Shown one piece after another: positions 5,160 through 7,079 of a stretch of DNA of 7,079 nt. The translations under genes and the position numbers were made by a program. Every line of letters starts with the position of its first letter. Within the stretch, counting starts at the first letter, position 1. The DNA is from an uncultured Oscillospiraceae bacterium. GTDB lineage: Bacteria; Bacillota; Clostridia; Oscillospirales; Ruminococcaceae. The notes under the pieces are model-generated. The model did not search any database, was not told the DNA's origin, and was given only the letters and a program-made list of their open reading frames with translations. The stretch is from NCBI GenBank assembly GCA_900555435.1, contig USLH01000117.1:1-7079 (forward strand), written 5' to 3'.

Positions 5160-6419
5160 ATGGCATTGCATACAGAACAGTCGAAAGAGGTACTGGAAAA
5201 GGAATATCGCTCCGTTTGCGATCAGGGGCTGAAACTAGATATGTCCCGGGGCAAGCCTTCCCCGGCTCAGCTGGAGCTTTCTCTTGGGATGCTGGAGCTT
5301 CCGGTATCGGAGCTGCTTCGTGCGGAAAACGGGCTGGACACCCGGAACTACGGGCTTCTGGACGGCCTGCCGGAAATGAAGCGGATCTTCGGCAACCTTT
5401 TGGACGTGGATCCTTCCTGGGTCTTCGTCGGCGGGAACTCCAGCCTGAACCTGATGTATGACGCCGTGGCCCGCGCCATGCAGTTCGGCGTCAGCGAACA
5501 CGAAGTCCCTTGGTGCAGGCAGGGGAAGGTGAAATTCCTCTGTCCCGTCCCCGGCTATGACCGGCATTTCGGCATCACCGAAGCCTTTGGCATCGAAATG
5601 ATCAACATTCCCATGACCCCTGACGGCCCCGACATGGACAAAGTCGAGGCCCTGGTCTCCCACGATCCCTCCATCAAAGGCATCTGGTGCGTCCCCAAGT
5701 ACTCCAATCCCGATGGCTACACCTACTCCGACAAGACCGTCCGCCGGTTTGCCGCCCTGAAACCCGCCGCCCGGGATTTCCGGATCTTCTGGGACAATGC
5801 CTACTGCATCCATGACTTAAACGACACCCCCGACCGGCTCTTGAACATCTTTGAAGCCTGCAAAGCGGCCGGTTCCGAGGATCTGGTCTACGAATTTGCC
5901 TCCACTTCCAAGGTGACCTTCCCCGGCTCCGGTGTGGCTGTCCTCTGCATGAGCCCCGCCAACATGGCGTGGAACAAAAAGCTCATCGCAAGCCAGACCA
6001 TCGGCTCCGATAAATTAAACCAGATCCGCCATGTGAAGTTCTTTGGCGACGCCGACGGCATCCGCGCCCATATGCAGAAGCACCGGGAGCTGATTGCCCC
6101 GAAATTCGAGCTCCTCCTCTCCACTCTGGAAAAAGAGCTGGGCGGCCTTGGCATTGCCTCCTGGACGAAGCCCAACGGCGGCTACTTCTTCTCCCTGAAC
6201 GTCCTTCCCGGCTGTGCCAAGCGGGTGGCGGAGCTTTGTAAAAACGCAGGCGTCACCCTGACCCCTGCCGGTGCCTCCTTCCCTTACGGCAAAGATCCGG
6301 AGGACAAAAATATCCGCATCGCCCCCACCTTCCCCTCCCTCTCCGATCTGGAGCAGGCGGCAAAGGTGCTCTGTCTCTGCGTCAAGCTGGCGGCAGCCGA
6401 AAAACTGGAAAACGCCTGA
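5160..6419 (+). CDS. PLP-dependent aminotransferase, class Ic aspartate aminotransferase type
   Basis: This 419-aa fold-type I enzyme should move an amino group between an amino acid, probably aspartate, and 2-oxoglutarate through pyridoxal phosphate. Visible sites are GGNSSLNLMYD (91-101) for the PLP phosphate, PGYDRHF (131-137) with an aromatic residue near the ring, YSNPDGYTYS (181-190) with N183, the FWDNAYCIHDL segment (210-220) with D212 and Y215, the Schiff-base lysine K251 in STSKVTFPGSG, and NIRIAPTFP (384-392) with R386 likely binding the substrate carboxylate. The overall style fits the Asp_aminotransf family described for Corynebacterium glutamicum rather than classical AspC. The exact amino donor is inferred from the family. 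GGAGG lies ten bases before the ATG. It is monocistronic, with its own promoter, possible operator and terminator. The first 30 codons or so are less C-rich than the rest. Confidence 0.93.
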   Translation: MALHTEQSKEVLEKEYRSVCDQGLKLDMSRGKPSPAQLELSLGMLELPVSELLRAENGLDTRNYGLLDGLPEMKRIFGNLLDVDPSWVFVGGNSSLNLMYDAVARAMQFGVSEHEVPWCRQGKVKFLCPVPGYDRHFGITEAFGIEMINIPMTPDGPDMDKVEALVSHDPSIKGIWCVPKYSNPDGYTYSDKTVRRFAALKPAARDFRIFWDNAYCIHDLNDTPDRLLNIFEACKAAGSEDLVYEFASTSKVTFPGSGVAVLCMSPANMAWNKKLIASQTIGSDKLNQIRHVKFFGDADGIRAHMQKHRELIAPKFELLLSTLEKELGGLGIASWTKPNGGYFFSLNVLPGCAKRVAELCKNAGVTLTPAGASFPYGKDPEDKNIRIAPTFPSLSDLEQAAKVLCLCVKLAAAEKLENA

Positions 6420-6424
6420 CTTTA

Positions 6425-6467
6425 AAATCGGGACGGAGTCTTTTTCAAAAGGACGCCGCCCCGTTTT
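6425..6467 (+). terminator. Intrinsic terminator after the aminotransferase gene
   Basis: CGGGACGGAGTC (6429-6440) pairs with GACGCCGCCCCG (6452-6463) with two mismatches. The stem can extend inward through TTTT/AAAG to a 3-nt loop, and is followed by TTTT and a second T-run at 6474-6479. It lies six bases after the stop codon. The A-run before the left arm means it might act weakly in the other direction as well. Confidence 0.8.
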
Positions 6468-6499
6468 CTGTACTTTTTTGAAAAGTTCCCGGCGTTTCG

Positions 6500-6528
6500 T
6501 TGAATCCCCGCCGGTTTTATGCTACAAT
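6500..6528 (+). promoter_or_regulatory. purB promoter
   Basis: -35 TTGAAT (6500-6505) and -10 TACAAT (6523-6528) are 17 bp apart, with a TGn extension (ATGCTACAAT). The start should be near 6535, leaving about 36 nt of leader. No PurR box or purine riboswitch is visible in that space. Confidence 0.75.
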
Positions 6529-6570
6529 AAGAGTGATTTTAATTCTTTACTGAGGGAAAGGAAGAAACGT

Positions 6571-7079
6571 ATGTATAACACCTACGAGAGCCCCTTCGGC
6601 ACCCGTTACGCCAGCGAAGAGATGCAGTACCTCTTCTCCGCCGACAAGAAGTTCAGAACCTGGCGCCTTCTCTGGATCGCCCTGGCCAAAGCCGAGCACA
6701 AGCTGGGTCTGCCCATCACCGAAGAGCAGATCGCCGAGCTGGAAGCACATAAAGACGATATTAATTATGAAGTAGCAGAAGCACGGGAAAAAGAGGTGCG
6801 GCATGATGTAATGAGCCACGTCTACGCTTATGGAGTCCAGTGCCCCAAAGCGCAGGGGATCATCCATTTGGGTGCGACTTCCTGTTATGTGGGAGACAAT
6901 ACCGATATAGTAACGATGCGCGAAGCGATGAAAGCGGTCAAAAGAAAACTTTTGAATGTGATTTCACTGCTTTCTGATTTTGCACTGAAATATAAAGACA
7001 TGCCGGCGCTGGCTTATACCCATTTGCAGCCGGCCCAGCTGACAACAGTAGGAAAACGGGCCACTTTATGGATCAACGA
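6571..7079 (+). CDS. purB: Adenylosuccinate lyase, 3' end outside the window
   Basis: The first 169 codons (plus two bases) are present and in frame to the window edge. The enzyme cleaves fumarate from SAICAR in the IMP pathway and from adenylosuccinate to give AMP. Family features visible are MYNTYESPFGTRYAS at the N-terminus, VRHDVMSHVYAYG (76-88), HLGATSCYVGDN (99-110) and YTHLQPAQLTTVGKR (149-163), whose H151 is in the conserved histidine position of the fumarase/aspartase superfamily. The SSxMPxKxNP signature would lie beyond the window. AAAGGA eight bases upstream supports the start, and the gene has its own extended -10 promoter. By hand count 49 of the first 57 codons end in G or C, but only about 53 of the next 112 do. 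The change is abrupt at about 6742 while the protein stays family-like, suggesting a mosaic gene or an assembly join. Confidence 0.96.
   Translation, partial: MYNTYESPFGTRYASEEMQYLFSADKKFRTWRLLWIALAKAEHKLGLPITEEQIAELEAHKDDINYEVAEAREKEVRHDVMSHVYAYGVQCPKAQGIIHLGATSCYVGDNTDIVTMREAMKAVKRKLLNVISLLSDFALKYKDMPALAYTHLQPAQLTTVGKRATLWIN

Noticed and set aside
5235..5813. Minus-strand open frame of 192 codons within the aminotransferase gene
   Set aside because: It is antisense to a well-supported enzyme, and its Gly/Asp/Val-rich product is what complementing GC-rich codons produces.
6535..6570. Purine riboswitch or PurR box before purB
   Set aside because: The leader is only about 36 nt and contains no aptamer-like stems; no CCGAAC-type box was seen near the promoter.
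1..7079. CRISPR array, phage attachment site or defence gene cluster
   Set aside because: No regularly spaced repeats, no integrase gene or tRNA-end duplication, and no defence-type genes are present; the helicase stands alone between housekeeping genes.

Overview
The window reads as chromosomal DNA of a Gram-positive clostridial bacterium, most likely Lachnospiraceae-like. This is inferred from strong AAAGGAGG-type ribosome binding sites, TTGACA/TATAAT promoters with TGn-extended -10 boxes, and the protein styles of PurB, PyrE and the aminotransferase. No database was consulted, so the family-level placement is tentative.

Layout, left to right. (1) On the minus strand, a complete tRNA-Ser(GGA) with encoded CCA, its own consensus promoter and an intrinsic terminator, in AT-rich surroundings. 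(2) A complete 1.06-kb insertion sequence of IS481 type (315-1378) with 27-bp imperfect inverted repeats and one intact DDE transposase. Its 5' end carries a hairpin that would sequester the ribosome binding site only in transcripts entering from outside. (3) pyrE on the minus strand, ending 21 bp from the IS. (4) A divergent intergenic region with face-to-face promoters. (5) A UvrD/PcrA-like superfamily 1A helicase on the plus strand. (6) About 0.9 kb with no convincing gene: first strongly pyrimidine-rich DNA with a cluster of hairpins, then an AT-rich promoter region with a 36-nt palindrome over a -35 box. (7) A PLP-dependent aminotransferase of the class Ic aspartate aminotransferase type, followed by a terminator. 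(8) The first 169 codons of purB, cut by the window edge.

The genes are mainly housekeeping: pyrE (UMP synthesis) and purB (two steps toward AMP) are each transcribed from their own promoter, and these promoters share a very similar extended -10 (TTTATGnTACAATAAG). The helicase and aminotransferase are separate units, so there is no multigene operon here.

No clearly novel multi-gene system was found. The observations most worth a second look are an abrupt change in codon usage and strand composition inside purB at about 6742, the anti-read-through hairpin of the IS, the lack of an obvious target-site duplication where the IS separates AT-rich from GC-rich DNA, the palindrome over the aminotransferase promoter, and the unexplained pyrimidine-rich intergenic stretch with three hairpins.
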